Shown: positions 47,947 through 64,000 of the stretch, in pieces
How positions within the stretch are numbered: the stretch's first letter is position 1
Layout of the letters: each line of letters opens with the position of its first letter
Assembly (NCBI RefSeq): GCF_002994745.2
Contig: NC_037094.1
Location: forward strand, 66,774,319-66,838,318
DNA from: Rosa chinensis
Lineage: Eukaryota; Streptophyta; Magnoliopsida; Rosales; Rosaceae
Direction of reading: 5' to 3'
DNA: 64,000 nt
The notes under the pieces: generated by a model
Seen by the model: only the letters and a program-made list of their open reading frames with translations
Told to the model about the DNA's origin: nothing
The model's database searches: none
Position numbers and translations under genes: made by a program

Positions 47947-48320
47947 TGTAGTTCATCCATTCCTAAAAGAAAAGCTCGTAATTAAAAAGGAGTCATAATG
48001 AAAAGAACTCAACTTTTATTAATAAGCCAAACGGAATTACATCATCGTTTCTTTAACCAAAGAAAATCTAATCCAATAAACTAGTTAATGCAAAACAATG
48101 GTAGTCATCTAACTCCTTTCAGTAATTCCAATGTAAATGTGACCAGGTGAGTAGAGAGATGTCGGTGGAGCAAAGCTCGCTTAAGTACCACTTATCTCAA
48201 AACCTTCCTAGATATCACACTTACATTGAGTACGCCTACTTTGAAGAAAAACTAATATCATTGGGATCTACTACAAAAGTAATATGGCAATTGCCTACAT
48301 CTCTTGGAAAGTAAAAAGAC

Positions 48321-49409
48321 TTAATCAAAATCGCCAGTTTCTGGGTCTTGATCCTTGTAGTCTTCCACCCTTAGATCGAGATCGCCATCTTGATCTTCTT
48401 GTTCCATGTAATTTGCCTCCCTTGCTTCACGATATGTCTTGTATGCGTTTGCAACATTCTGGGATGCAGTACACTTCCTTGCCCAATGTCCACTTGATCC
48501 ACATCGAAGACAAACATCTTTATGGTCAGGCTCCCTTGATCGAGATGCTTTTGGTGCATCATTTGGACGACTATTACTCTTGGTGATGTCACCACCATAG
48601 CCGGAGGCTCCGCCTCTCTCTGTCTTCACACGTTGACCTCCACGGTTCCGTGCACGCCTCTCTTGGCGATTTCCTTCCTCTTTAGGGCGAGAATATGGAC
48701 CAAAACGTCCAGGATTGTCCCTACTCTTAGGGTTTCGCTCCTTGCGTCCTCCCTTGGGGGCGCGACTATAGTTAGACTCCGGAATAGACTTAGTTCCCAC
48801 GGGTCTAGCATTATAGTTCTTCACAAGTATGTTGTCGTGCTTTTCAGCTACGTTCATGGCGCCAATAAGCTCATGAAACCTTGTGATACGTCCTGCTTTC
48901 ACATCAATCCGATAATTCTTTGAAATCATCAAGGCAGAGACGGGGAAGGTAGAGAGAGTCTTCTCGATCAACATCGTATCAGTTATGGCTTGGCCACAAA
49001 ACTCCATCAGAGACTTGATACGAAGGGCTTCCAAGTTATAATCAAGCACAGACTTGAAATCACAAAAGCGGAGGCTATGCCATCGCACTTCTAAATCAGG
49101 AAGTAGGGAGTCACGAACATTGCCAAATCACTGCTCAAGTTCTACCCATAGCTTTCTTGGGTCTTCCTCATTGAGGTATTCACTTTGGAGCGCGTCATTC
49201 ATGTGCCTTGTCATGAAAATGATGGCTTTAGCTTGATTTGCTTCAAAAGCAGTAGCTTGCTCAATGGAGAGCACGTTTTGACTAGGCTCTTGGATGGCTT
49301 CCAGAAGTCCATCAGCCTTAAGATGTTGGCGCACATCTCGGACCCACCTATGGTATCCCGCGCCAGTTGTCTCTAGTGGAACAAAGTTCAACTTGTTCAG
49401 GTAACTCAT
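48321..49409 (-). pseudogene. gag of minus-strand Copia copy 1
   Basis: Starts MSYLNKLNFVPLETTGAGYH at 49409 and is open to a stop at 49128 in place of an Arg codon (the following residues FGNVRDSLLPDLEVR fit the same frame). It then continues to 48321. The body has conserved FHELIGAMNVAEKHDNILVK, a basic RG/RP-rich linker, and the zinc knuckle CLRCGSSGHWARKC (C-x2-C-x4-H-x4-C). The tail is acidic. One stop is the only clear break. Confidence 0.88.
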
Positions 49410-50484
49410 TCTGAAAAACAACACAAGATTAGGGTTAGTTTCGGAGCGAAAAAGGCTACCACGAAAAACTATTAAATTTCTTAGCGTAGTCGCTTCCAAG
49501 AAATTAGGGATTTTCTGAGCGTAGTCGCTTCCAAGAAAATCCGATTCCAAGAGGGGTTTTGGATTAGATCGAAACAACGATGTATGTGGTCGATCGTTTT
49601 TCTTCTCAACAAACTCTAAGTTTGGAGGACTCTACAAGCTCCAAGCTTGGAGTGAGCATGAACCCTTACAGTTCGGCTTTTTGGTCTCCCCTATGAAGAA
49701 GAAAGGGGGGTAGAAGAAGGGATGTTGGAAGTCCCCGAGAAAAAGAAAAGATATTGAAGAAAAAAAAAACTTCAAAAACGGGAACTTTTAGAAAAGATTT
49801 AACTTGAAAAGTGGTCGGAAATTCTTGACCGGAAAAAGTCGCCGGAAAAGTTACTGTAGATGGCCGGAAAAGTCGCAGGAAAATCGTTGACCGAGCGTTG
49901 ACTGGTGCTGACATGGCAGTGGGTCCGCGCTGAAGTGGCACTGTCTGGAGCTGACGCGGCAAGCAGACAGGATGCTGACCTTGGGCTGGTGTCAGTGGGC
50001 TTTGTTACTGGGCTTCAAGCCTATCCTTTCTATTTCTGGGCCGAAGGCTGATCTGTTGATTCTGGGCTGGGCTGAGGCTTCTCTTCTGCTTCTGGGCCGT
50101 ATACTTCTGGGCTGGGCTTCTTGAGACAGAGAGAACCTGCAGATGGAATTTGCAGGCAGCGGTTCACGGTGCAGTGGTATTAGGTGGGCGGTTCGGGTAC
50201 TTTCCGGCAAGTTCCAGGAAGGATTTTTCCGGTTCCCGAAAACTGGGGTGGCGCTGCAACTTCTGACAGAGGATGGCTGTTAAAAATGGACTGAAAGGAT
50301 GTGAACCAGGCAGAGAACCAAAGGATTCTTCTTGGGGCCGGTTCAGTCACTTCCGACGGCCGGTTCAGGTGGATTCCGGCCGGTTCTGGGGGTGGCGCCA
50401 CCAGTTCCGAGTTCCTGGAGTCTGTGGCTTCAAGGAGGGCGGCGGAGGTTTCTGGGATTTTAGGGTCTCAGCTGGTTAGGGCTT

Positions 50485-50497
50485 CGTGCTGATAACG
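50485..50497 (-). other. Putative primer-binding site of Copia copy 1
   Basis: Minus strand cgttatcagcacga directly follows the 5' LTR. It is not the initiator-Met site used by the nested pair; I cannot name the tRNA. Confidence 0.55.
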
Positions 50498-50700
50498 TGT
50501 TTTAGGGAATCAAAAACTGAGAGAAATTTGTTGTGTATTCTCATTGATAATAGGAGCCTCTTTATATAGAGGATTACAATGCATAGAGTTAGAATCATAC
50601 AAGGAAATATAATCTCTAGATTCTTCTAATTAAACTCTATTACCACTAGGTCAAGTAACCTAGAGTTTTGGTCAAACACAAATAGAGATATCCTTAAACA
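50498..50700 (-). repeat. 5' LTR of minus-strand Copia copy 1
   Basis: 203 bp; TATA-like tctatataaagagg on the minus strand. It lies 275 bases from the stop codon of the HAM gene. Confidence 0.95.
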
Positions 50701-50974
50701 ATATCAAAAATATGTTAAAATTAATATCAATGCTTATAAAAAACGGAAATTTCGAAGAAATATTGAGAACATCATGAATATTTTAGTCCTTGGTTACTTC
50801 GTCCGTTACTACACTAGCCATTTGGTCAATTTATATTGTTACATTACAGGTGAGAGTAGTGTCAGTCATATCAAGAATTCCCGACTAGGATTCAAGTCCA
50901 ACTCCGGTTTTCATCCCCTAGGTCTATACAAGGTGCAGCAAATTACAGGATTGATGAAACACATTTATAAATCA

Positions 50975-55644
<4,670 letters not shown>

Positions 55645-56265
55645 TCTAAGTTTAGCCGTAGGACTATGATAGCAGCAGATTATTACAATATAAGAATCAA
55701 AGCTTGTGGGCCGGCCCATAAAATGGCTCTAGCGCTATTGGGCTAGGATGTTAGGGTATGTGAAGCTCTTGACTTTGAATTATGCCAGTATGGGTACTCA
55801 CGGGTACCCGTTCCATCTGGGTAAAAATATTCTTTTTTTTTTTTTTGAGAAGCATCTGGGTAAAAATATTCAGGTATGGATAGCAGTAAATTACCCATAA
55901 GTAAATGGGTAAATGGGTGTTAGATACCCGCTCGGGTATAGGTACACTGCGGGTACCCATACCCATAACTTTTTTCTTTTTATATCCAATCTTCCTACAT
56001 AACAAAATTTGTTTTTTTTTTTTATAATTTTCAATCAGAATTAAGTTTGAAGGAAAAAAAAAAAGCTTTGATTCATGTTAGTTGGATTTAAAAAAAGAGT
56101 TGATGTTACTTGTTAGGACTTTGTTTATTACTACATTATTCGTAATAAATTCAAATTTTTGGTAAAAAAAAAAATTTATATTTATACAATTGGCGACAAC
56201 CCTTAGGCCTTAGATTTGTTGCCTAATATAATTCAATAATTTGTTGAAAATTAAAATTAAATTTA
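55645..56265. other. Putative HAM promoter interval, with GGGTACCC-rich tract
   Basis: 621 bases separate the HAM start codon from the LTR of the second minus-strand Copia. Within 55785-55970 the motifs gggtaccc, gggtatagg and tacccata recur on both strands and may be a degenerate MITE. A 19-bp direct repeat flanks a poly(T) scrap at 55814-55871. No core promoter motif stands out. Confidence 0.5.
55814..55871. repeat. 19-bp direct repeats flanking a poly(T) scrap
   Basis: catctgggtaaaaatattc occurs at 55814-55832 and 55853-55871, identical. The 20 nt between them are a T-run followed by gagaag. Confidence 0.85.
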
Positions 56266-57012
56266 TGTTTTAGGAAAACTGAAATTTAGAGAGAATTGCT
56301 ATGTGTTCTCATTGATAATAGGGGTCTCTTTATATAGAGGATTACAATGCATAGAATCTAAATCGTACAAGGAAATGTAATGGACTAAATACTGTTTAGT
56401 CCTTGAGTTTTTGACCATAAAACACTTCAGTCCCTGACCTTCTAATTTCACACGTTTAATCCCTATACTTCAAAATTTCAAACCAATTGGTCTTGCCGAC
56501 TAAAAGTCGCTGCGAAATGTCTATTATGCCCTCAGTTCTTTTTTTTTTGATAAATTTATTCCTTTCTCTTTTTTTATTTTTATTCTTTTTTCTTTATTTT
56601 ATTTATTCTTTTTTTTTTCAAACAGAAAGAAAGAAAGGGGAAAAAAAGAAAAAAATAAACAGAAAGAAAGAAAGGGAAAAAAATTCATTTTCCAAAAAAA
56701 ATAAAATAATTAATTAATTAAAAAAAAGAACTGAGGGCATAATAGACATTTCGCAGGGACTTTTAGACAGTAAGGACCTATTAGTCTGAAATTTTGAAGT
56801 ATAGGAACTAAACATGTGAAATTAGAGGGTCAGAGACTGAAGTATTTTATGGTTAAAAGCTCGAGGACTAAACAGTATTTAGTCCAAAGGTAATCATACA
56901 TTGAATGGATATCTCTAAGATTCTCCGAGATTATCTCTAGTTAATAACTCTATTACCACTAGATCAAGTACCCTAGAGTTTGGGCTAGACACAATTTGGA
57001 TTTACTCAAACA
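56266..57012 (-). repeat. 3' LTR of Copia copy 2, interrupted by a MITE
   Basis: tgttttagga at 56266 through actcaaaca at 57012, followed by the purine-tract region ctcccgcttg. LTR sequence matching copy 1 resumes after the MITE with atatctctaagattc. Confidence 0.85.
56382..56885. mobile_element. Mutator-like hairpin MITE, 504 bp
   Basis: Long inverted arms of about 165 bp start ggactaaatactgtttagtc and end gactaaacagtatttagtcc. They match along most of their length, for example cgaaatgtctattatgccct on the left against agggcataatagacatttcg on the right. The centre is a T-rich then A-rich stretch. Nine-base flanks aaatgtaat (56373-56381) and aaaggtaat (56886-56894) match at eight of nine positions, the target-duplication length of Mutator-like elements. 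No coding capacity. It sits inside the LTR of Copia copy 2. Confidence 0.88.
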
Positions 57013-57239
57013 CTCCCGCTTGTGTCGCCCAAACGTAGTGCTTCTCTCATTGCCTCGTTAAAAACCTTGCCGAGTAACAAAAACCATGTGGGACAAAAAT
57101 AACCTCGATCAAAGGGGAAAAAGAGCACAACACACCCTTCACGTTTCGAGACCATACATGTAGACATCTCCCCCTGATGTCCGCATCTCCCCTTGATGAC
57201 TATAGTCATGGGAGTTCGGATAACTTCCTCAAACGATGT

Positions 57240-60200
57240 TACCAACATGTTTCTCGAAAGTGGAATTTAGGCAATGACTTGGTGAGCAAGTTTGCCACAC
57301 TGTCCTCAGATCAAACCTAATTCACTTTGATCTTGAAAAGAGTCTGTTGTTGCTGATTATGCTTGGTGTTGTCACTTTTGATGTAGTCTTTGATTCATTT
57401 GTTCAAAGCAAGCAGCATTATCCTAAATGCTCGTAGGTTCATCTGTGGTAGACTTCAAACCACAATTTTTCGACCATGCGTAATTATGGATCCAATCCAT
57501 ATACATTCACGAACCACTTCGTGAAGAGCAATGATCTCTGCATTGTTCGAAGATATAGCGACTAGGGTTTGTTCTGTAAACCTCTAAGATATCACGGTCT
57601 TTACCCATGGTGAACACTTAACCAGTTTGGTAATGACCTTTGTGTCGGTCAGAAAGATACCCAATATTAGCAAAACCTTCCAAAACACATGTCGTTCTGG
57701 GATGGGGATAGAGGACGCAGGCCAGTGTTGGCGGCGTTCCTGGTGTGTGATGTGTCCGAATCCATCATCTCTCTGTAGGGATAAAGCATGCCCCTATAAG
57801 TCGTACATCTCTAGTATCGAAAGATATCTTATTCTACCAATCCAATGGTGTAGCGTTCGCGCACAGCTATACCTAGCAAATAAGTTCACAACATATGAGA
57901 TGTCTGGTCTTGTGCATTGAGCTAAGTACAATAATGCACCTATTGTATTTAAGTATGACACTTCTACTTCTACCTCTAGCACATCTTCATCATCATCCTT
58001 CAGACGAAGAGGATCCTTTTTAGGATCAAGATTACGGACGACCATGGAGGTGCTTGAAGGCTTTGACCCTGTCAAAACACCTAGGCATCTATCAACACGA
58101 TGCTTAAGTTCCAAACTGAGATATAATCGTGTTTTCCCAAAATCCTTCATTTCAAACTTGGATTTCAAGTGTTCAGCGGTTTCCCTTAACTCTTTAAGGG
58201 CTTCCAATGAAGATCATGTCCAACATGAACCGCGATAGGATCCAAAACTTATTATGGAAACGCGTGGGCATATCTTTTCCCAATCAAATAGTCACTTTAG
58301 TGAGCGTTTCAACCTTATTATAAACGTGTTCCGTAGTCTAGAGCCTCTTGACTTGGGTAAATGAAGTTCACCATAAACCTTCATGTATATTCCATATCTA
58401 GATCCCCATAGAGATACTTAGTGACCACATTTGTAAGCTGCATGTTCAGTTATTTGGAAACTACCAAACTGATAGGGTAGTGGAGTGCAATGACATCCAT
58501 TATGACAGAATATGTCTCATCGTAGTGGATTCCAGGGTGTTTTGTGAGAAGCCTTGCGCCATAAGGCTAGATTGCCATATCTTTTTCTCATCACGCTTAC
58601 TAACGAAGACCTATTAATCAATAGGTTTTATGTTAGGAGGTGCTGACATCACTGGCTCAAAAACCTTCCTCTTCATTAGAGAATCCAACTTAACCTGGAT
58701 CGCATCTTTCCATTTAGGCTAAATTTCTCTACATTGGCATTCATTCATCAACGGAGTGTGGTTCGATATCATAGGACTCAACAAACTCATGCGCAACGAA
58801 ATGCGCAACTACATCATCAATTATGATGGAGTTTTTATCCCACGTCTCATGTACACTAGTGTAATTTTCAAAGACCTCTATATTCTCAAGAATAGGTTCT
58901 GACGTTGAGGCGTCCCCCAACGGTAACCATAATCCGGAAGATTCTCATGAGACAGATTTTGTGTCTTGATGATCAAAGGATTGGAATGTGCCAATGTATC
59001 CTTCGAACCCACGGGCCTCCCACGCATCCTAGCTGGGGCCATGACATATAACGCCAGAGTGCCACTCTCTTTGGCGTTGGCGCCACGCCTACCTCCGTGT
59101 AGGGTGGCGCTACGTCCTCTCGTAGGGACATCCTTCCTCACAGGCATATTTGCAGCAGATGTGTGATCTTGTCACTTTAACAGGGATCGAGATGAGACAT
59201 AGTGGGGACAGGCCACGATAATTCTTGTCGTTCCTGCTGAACATTCATGTTCTTATCTCCCCCTAACGACGGGAAGACTGTCTCATCAAAGTGACAACCC
59301 TCAAATCTAGCGGTAAAAAGATCGCCTTACAAGGGCATTAAGTGGTGGACGATTGTTGGAGTCTCAAATCCAACGTAGTTGCCCATTCGTCTGTAAGGAC
59401 CCACATAAAGCGCTGTGGCTGCGTGATTGGCACATAAATGGCACACTCAAATATGAGTAAGTACGATACTTGTACCCAGTCACTAGCTGTAACGCAGAAG
59501 TAGATTGAGTGCAGGTGGGTCGTAGACAAATTAGCATAGCTGCATGCGATATTACTTCAACCTAAGCGGATCTAAGGATAGTGGTGCGCATTACCAATAT
59601 CTGGGCTACCATCGTAGTCGTTTTCACAAGACCATTTGGGTGTGTACATGAGGATATGATGTCTAATATTAGTCCATAATGCAATGACTATCGAAAGTCT
59701 TCGATGTAAACTCTTTAGCATTGTTAAGCACAATTGATGGAATAGGATGACCCGGGGAGTGAGCTCGTTGTCATATGATATGTGCTAGGAGTGTAGTATA
59801 TGCAGCATTTACATGTGGACAATGGCACAACACGTGACCAGCGTGCTTGCGTGTCAACCAACATTATGAGATATTTAAACGTCCGCAAGTTGGTTGAATC
59901 TGTCCATATAATCCTCACGGACTCTATGTAAGAACATAATGAGTATGTTCATTTCCTTTGCATAGGACGGTCTTAGTCCTAATTTCCCTAAGGAACAGGC
60001 TTTGTAAATTGAGCGACATGCCTTAGAAGCAACCAATGAGGATTGTGGTTGGGCATGAGCGTCTGAAACGCTATTTGAATCAAAGTTGGTGATTGTAGCA
60101 TCACCTGGGGCGCCATCACTATGATGGACGTTATCCATGGCATCATGGATAGGGACTGTGCCAGCCCTAGGCTGGTGGTGGACGGCTGCTGTGCCAAAGG

Positions 60201-60660
60201 CAGCAGCGGCGGTTACACTTAGTCCAGGAATCAACTTTTGATTCATGCTTCGTTTCGCTCGAGAGAAAGGATGCCCATGTGAAGTCTTTTGTAGATGGAT
60301 CATCATATCATGACTGGGATGACCTATCTTGTAGTGACAAAGTCAATATGTGTCTAAATCCAAGAGATCTTCTCTTAGAACTTTTATTGGATTAATAGCT
60401 CGAATAGTGACATAGAGTTCATTAGAGAGATACATAAACTTTTCTAAGATGCACATTTGTTCGCAATCATTAGAGGCATTGCAAAGGAACTCATTTTCGT
60501 TCTCTACATGCGTTTTCGCATGGAATCCGTTCGCTATCCATAGGGTACGATTTGCCGTAAGAGCGTAGAGAGTTTCTGTGATAGTAATCAAGATGCCATT
60601 TAGCAAGTGAAACTTGGGCTATTCCATGTCCTTGAATTAATACTGATGGCCCAGCCATCG
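57240..60660 (-). pseudogene. pol remnants of Copia copy 2
   Basis: Scattered minus-strand frames match copy 1: RT/RNase H-proximal 58207-57794 (ELRETAEHLKSKFEMKDFGK, TIGALLYLAQCTRPDIS), and integrase with HGHPFS and an Ala/His/Pro-rich insert (60306-59875). The second zinc motif reads YKACSLGKLG, so its first Cys is lost. A protease-proximal piece is at 60606-60343. Frame changes occur every few hundred bases. Confidence 0.8.
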
Positions 60661-61080
60661 TAGTCACAAAGTAATATGCTCAGAATCAAAATGGAGTCAT
60701 AATGAAAAGAACTCGAAATTTTATTCATAAGCCAACGGAGTACATCATTGTCTCTTAACCATTAAGAGAATCTAATCCAAATACTAGCTAATGCAAAATA
60801 AAGGTAGTTGTTTGACTTCTTTCGATAACTCCAAAATAAATATGACCAGGTGAGTAGAGAGATGTCGATGGAGAAAAGCACACTTAAGTACCACTTATCT
60901 CAAAACCTTCCTAGACATCATACTCATTTTGGATGAGCCTATGTGAAGAAAAACTAAATCAATGGCATTTACTACAAAGTATATGACAATTGCCTATTAC
61001 ATCTCTTGAAAAAATAAAGACTTAAACAGAATTAATGATCTATTAATCCCAGCCAGATTTGTAGTCTTCAACCCTTCACT

Positions 61081-62134
61081 CTAGATCAGCTTCTTGATCT
61101 TCTTGTTCCACATAGTGAGCTTCCCTTGTTTCACAATATGTTTGGTAGGCGGTGACAATTTCTTCACGAGCTCTACAAATGTGTGCCCAATGACCGGATA
61201 CTCCACATCGAGAACATAAATCTCTTTGCTTAAACTCCATTGATTGAGGCGCTTTGAAAGCGTCATTTAGATGGCTCTTAGTGTTGGTGGCGCCACCAAC
61301 ATGGCCAGAAGCGTTGCATCCCTCTCTCTTTCCACGTTTACCTCTTCGGTTCTGTGTTTGCCTATTTTGGCTGTTACCTTCCCAAGTAGAGTGATTATAG
61401 GGACTAGAACGTCCAGAAGTATCCCTAAGATTAGGGTTTTGCTCTTAGCGCCCTCTCTTAGGAGCGCGACTATAATTGGATTCCGGAATATGCTCTGTTT
61501 CCACGGATCTCGAATTATAGTTCTTCACAAGGATATTGTCATGCTTTTCAGCGACATTCATAGCTCCAATAAGCTCATGAAACCTTGTGATCCGTCCTAC
61601 AGTAACATCGATTCGATAGTTTTTAGCAACCATCAATGCATAGATGTGGAAGGTAGAGAAAGTCTTTTCAATCAACATCGCATCTATGATCTCTTTACCA
61701 CAGAATTTCATTAAGGATTTAATGCAAAGTGCTTCAGAGTTGTAGTCAAGAACTGACTTGAAATCACAGAAGCTGAGGTTATGTCATCTCACTTCTAGGT
61801 TAGGAAGCAGATAGTCACGGACGTTGTCAAATCTTCCTTCGAGTGAAACCCACAACCTTCTGGGGTCTTCTTCATTCATACACTCGTACTGGAGTGAATC
61901 TTCCATATGACGAGTCATTAGGATGATGACTTTTGCCTTATTTGCCTCTAAGGCTGCTCCATTTGCTTCCAAAGCTTGAGCTTGCTCAACAGTTAGCACG
62001 TCCTGCCTAGGCTCGAGAATCATATCCAGGATTCCATCGGCCTTGAGATGCTGGTGGACATCACAAACCCACTTGTGATATCCAGAGTCAGTTGTTCCCA
62101 ATGGAGCAAAGTCCAATTTGTTCAGGTTACTCAT
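61081..62134 (-). pseudogene. gag remnant of Copia copy 2
   Basis: Starts MSNLNKLDFAPLGTTDSGYH at 62134, parallel to copy 1, and contains FHELIGAMNVAEKHDNILVK (about 61570). The zinc-knuckle region near 61195-61160 is frameshifted. Several breaks. Confidence 0.82.
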
Positions 62135-62829
62135 CCTAAAAGAGAACAAGGAAAAGGGTTTGTTTCAGAGTGGAAAAAGTTACCATGAAAACATATAAAA
62201 TTTCTGAGCGTAGTCGCTCCCAAGAAATTATGAATTTCTGAGCGTAATCGTTTCCAATAAATCCAATTCCAAGAGATATTGGATTAGATCGAAATAATGA
62301 CGTAAATGGTCGATCATAAATTCTCTACAAACTCTAAGTTTGGAGATCTCAACAAGCTCCAAGCTTGGAGTGAGCACGAATCCCCACAGTTCGGCTTAAT
62401 TAGGTCTCCCCTATGAGGAAGAAAGGGGAGTAGAAGAACGGAGTTTGCAAGTCCCCGAGAAATAGAAGAGAAACTGAATAAAAACGGGAACTTTTAGTAA
62501 AAAATACCTTGAAATAGGTCGCCGGAAAATTTGACCGGAAAAAGTGGTCGAAAAATGGCCAAAAAACTGGCCGGCGGTAACCTGTCTCCGGGGTGCTAAC
62601 GTGGCACCAAATTGCTGACGTGGCAGAATCTGTTGACGATGCTGCTGACTTGATAGTGGGCCTGCTTTTGGGCTGCGTCACGGGCTTGGGCCGCCTCTTC
62701 TTTCTTCTCTCTGGGTCGCTGACTTCTTCTGGGCTACCCTTTTCTTTTTTCTTTTTTCTTTCTTCTCTCTGCCGGTTCAAGGTTCAATAGCGGTCAGGTG
62801 GCCGATTCACGTACTTTTAGGCCGGTTCA

Positions 62830-64000
62830 TGAAGGAATGGATGGATTTCAAAACTTTTTAATTAGTGCGGAATTAGTTTAACCATTAAACTACTAACTAA
62901 ACATAAAATCCATTCCTTTAACCCATGATCTTGGCTTATTATGATATGTATATAAACATAGCATGCATAGTATGGAAGAACAAAGAGGTAGTTTATGTTC
63001 TACTCACCCTTGGAGCGTGATTTTAATCCGATCCAAGTGAACCACCAAAGTTCCTCTCCTTGATCTCTCCTTGTGTGTGTCTCCTCCACCTTGAAGCACC
63101 TTGGATTAAGAACTCCTTCTTGTGCTTGTAATCTTCTCTTTGATGTAACAAGTAAAGCCACAAAAGGATATGGCCTCTAAGGATCTTCACCAAGTGAATC
63201 AAGAGATGAAGAAAGATGAAAGAAAAGAAGAAATTATGCAAGTGTTCTTCTTTCCTTTAATTTGGTAATGGACCAAGGGAGAACTCTTTCTCACTCTCTC
63301 TCAAATCTGAAAATAATAGTGTGGAGACACACTTATTCTCTTTGTCCATGCTTTCACTTTTATATAATAGGAAATAACTCCAATTACTAAAAGAAAATAT
63401 TGACTTTCATAAAGCCAATATTTTGGCTGGTCCATACTTGTTATTGGGCACTAAAAATGTGTCTTGGGCTTTCATTTAAATCTCATTTAGTGAAGCCCAA
63501 GTCCACACGAAAAGCCCGACAATCGTTTAGGCCCAATAGGTTCGGTTTTACCCGAAAACCTAATTATGTCCAAATAATAAATCTAATTAATTATTTGGTC
63601 ATAACCAACTCTTGTTTAATCTTCTTCATATACAATCTCAAGGATCCACTTATATGGTGTGCGATCTCTTAGGTTCTAATTAACAAGGCAGTGAAGTTTA
63701 TAGAAACCATTCTATTTTGTTTACGAACCAAAAACTCCATTTTTGATTCTCCCTTGTTATTAGGATTATAAATGTTTATTAATCCTCGAGGACTTCACAA
63801 GTCATGAGTGACGTCTTGCAACATATCATGACTACCCTAGTTAATGTAGAATGACAAAGAACCTATTCAATTGGAATTACAATACAATACGGTCCTTCTC
63901 TAACACTATGTTCTAAATCACATCATCGGGGTATGGAATTGATATGTCAATCCCCTAATGTGATTTTCATTCTTATGTGATTCTTAGAATGTGATTAGAA
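62830..64000 (-). mobile_element. Probable end region of another large retroelement, running off the window
   Basis: Similarity to Copia copy 1 ends just before tgaaggaatgg at 62830. On the minus strand the following sequence has a TATA-like tattatataaaagtgaaag (about 63370-63350) and a leader-like tract rich in gagaga and aagaag. There is no long frame. This looks like an LTR or untranslated leader of a larger element inserted into or joined to copy 2, but with only one end visible it cannot be proven. A host promoter and 5' leader is the alternative. Confidence 0.4.

Larger units (their letters stand above)
43758..50700 (-). mobile_element. Copia LTR retrotransposon, minus strand (copy 1)
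   Basis: LTRs of 203 bp at 43758-43960 and 50498-50700 differ at about seven sites. The 5-bp target duplication atatc is at 43753-43757 and 50701-50705. On the minus strand the LTR begins TGTTTAAGG and ends TAAAACA. The purine tract caagggggag abuts the 3' LTR (43961-43970), and a primer-site-like ttatcagcacga follows the 5' LTR. Order on the minus strand is gag (about 49409-48321), protease-like (47946-47647), integrase (about 47540-46385) and reverse transcriptase/RNase H (46343-44153), a Copia arrangement. Several stops, frame changes and a deletion make it inactive. It belongs to a different Copia lineage from the nested pair. Confidence 0.95.
56266..62829 (-). mobile_element. Minus-strand Copia copy 2, decayed and lacking its 5' LTR
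   Basis: The 3' LTR spans 56266-57012 because a MITE sits inside it; without the MITE and its duplicated 9 bp it is about 234 bp and is clearly related to the LTRs of copy 1. Internal sequence is collinear with copy 1: RNase H, RT, integrase and gag remnants in the same order, and the leader with the shared ggtctcccctatgaRgaaga stretch near 62403. Similarity stops near 62829 and no 5' LTR follows, so the end was lost or displaced by the sequence beyond. Many stops and indels show it is older than copy 1. Confidence 0.85.

Overview
The window looks like eudicot plant nuclear DNA. It is AT-rich, genes are split by many GT-AG introns, and Copia LTR retrotransposons and MITEs are abundant. The repeat families suggest a rosid, perhaps Rosaceae, but that is a weak guess from memory. 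Five protein-coding genes look intact: a small mitochondrial inner-membrane protein (10703-13636, minus), a GT31 beta-1,3-galactosyltransferase (28142-31207, plus), the RAB5 exchange factor VPS9A (32476-35456, plus), a histidine-rich plant-specific protein (41906-42517, plus) and a MYST histone acetyltransferase of the HAM1/HAM2 type (50975-55644, minus). For the four spliced genes I joined exons by hand. All junctions keep phase and give products of 95, 408, 445 and 445 residues. The genes are not functionally linked; this is ordinary eukaryotic gene order.

Left part (1-16.5 kb): a decayed PIF/Harbinger transposon runs off the left edge, with the tail of a plus-strand ORF, a broken HARBI1-like transposase on the minus strand and a subterminal tandem array. 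Next come exon-like fragments that include one PCH2/TRIP13 AAA+ exon with a premature stop. A repeat-rich tract follows (CTGCTAC/GTAGCAG arrays in opposite orientation, two MITEs, a tandem dispersed block), then the mitochondrial gene, whose 2.6 kb intron holds a tandem duplication of about 1 kb. A retroposed segment of about 0.8 kb with 17-bp target duplications lies at 15573-16414.

Middle (16.5-43 kb): a Copia element (16511-26404; 172-bp LTRs; TSD gaaaa) has a second, younger Copia (17975-22333; 182-bp LTRs differing at one site; TSD agaat) inserted in its gag. Each pol has a single frameshift, and the inner element lacks the N-terminal part of Gag. The galactosyltransferase, VPS9A and His-rich genes follow, separated by AT-rich DNA with a Tourist-like MITE and an RNase H-type pseudogene.

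Right part (43.7-64 kb): two related Copia elements on the minus strand (43758-50700, and 56266 to about 62830) bracket the HAM gene closely. In both, the zinc-binding HHCC motif of integrase is split by a long Ala/Pro/His-rich insert. The LTR of the second carries a 504-bp hairpin MITE with Mutator-type 9-bp target duplications. The window ends in what looks like part of another, larger retroelement.

I found no clearly new biological system. The best leads are the split integrase zinc motif, the young Gag-less nested Copia, two near-empty poly(T) insertion scars, and the duplications inside genes.
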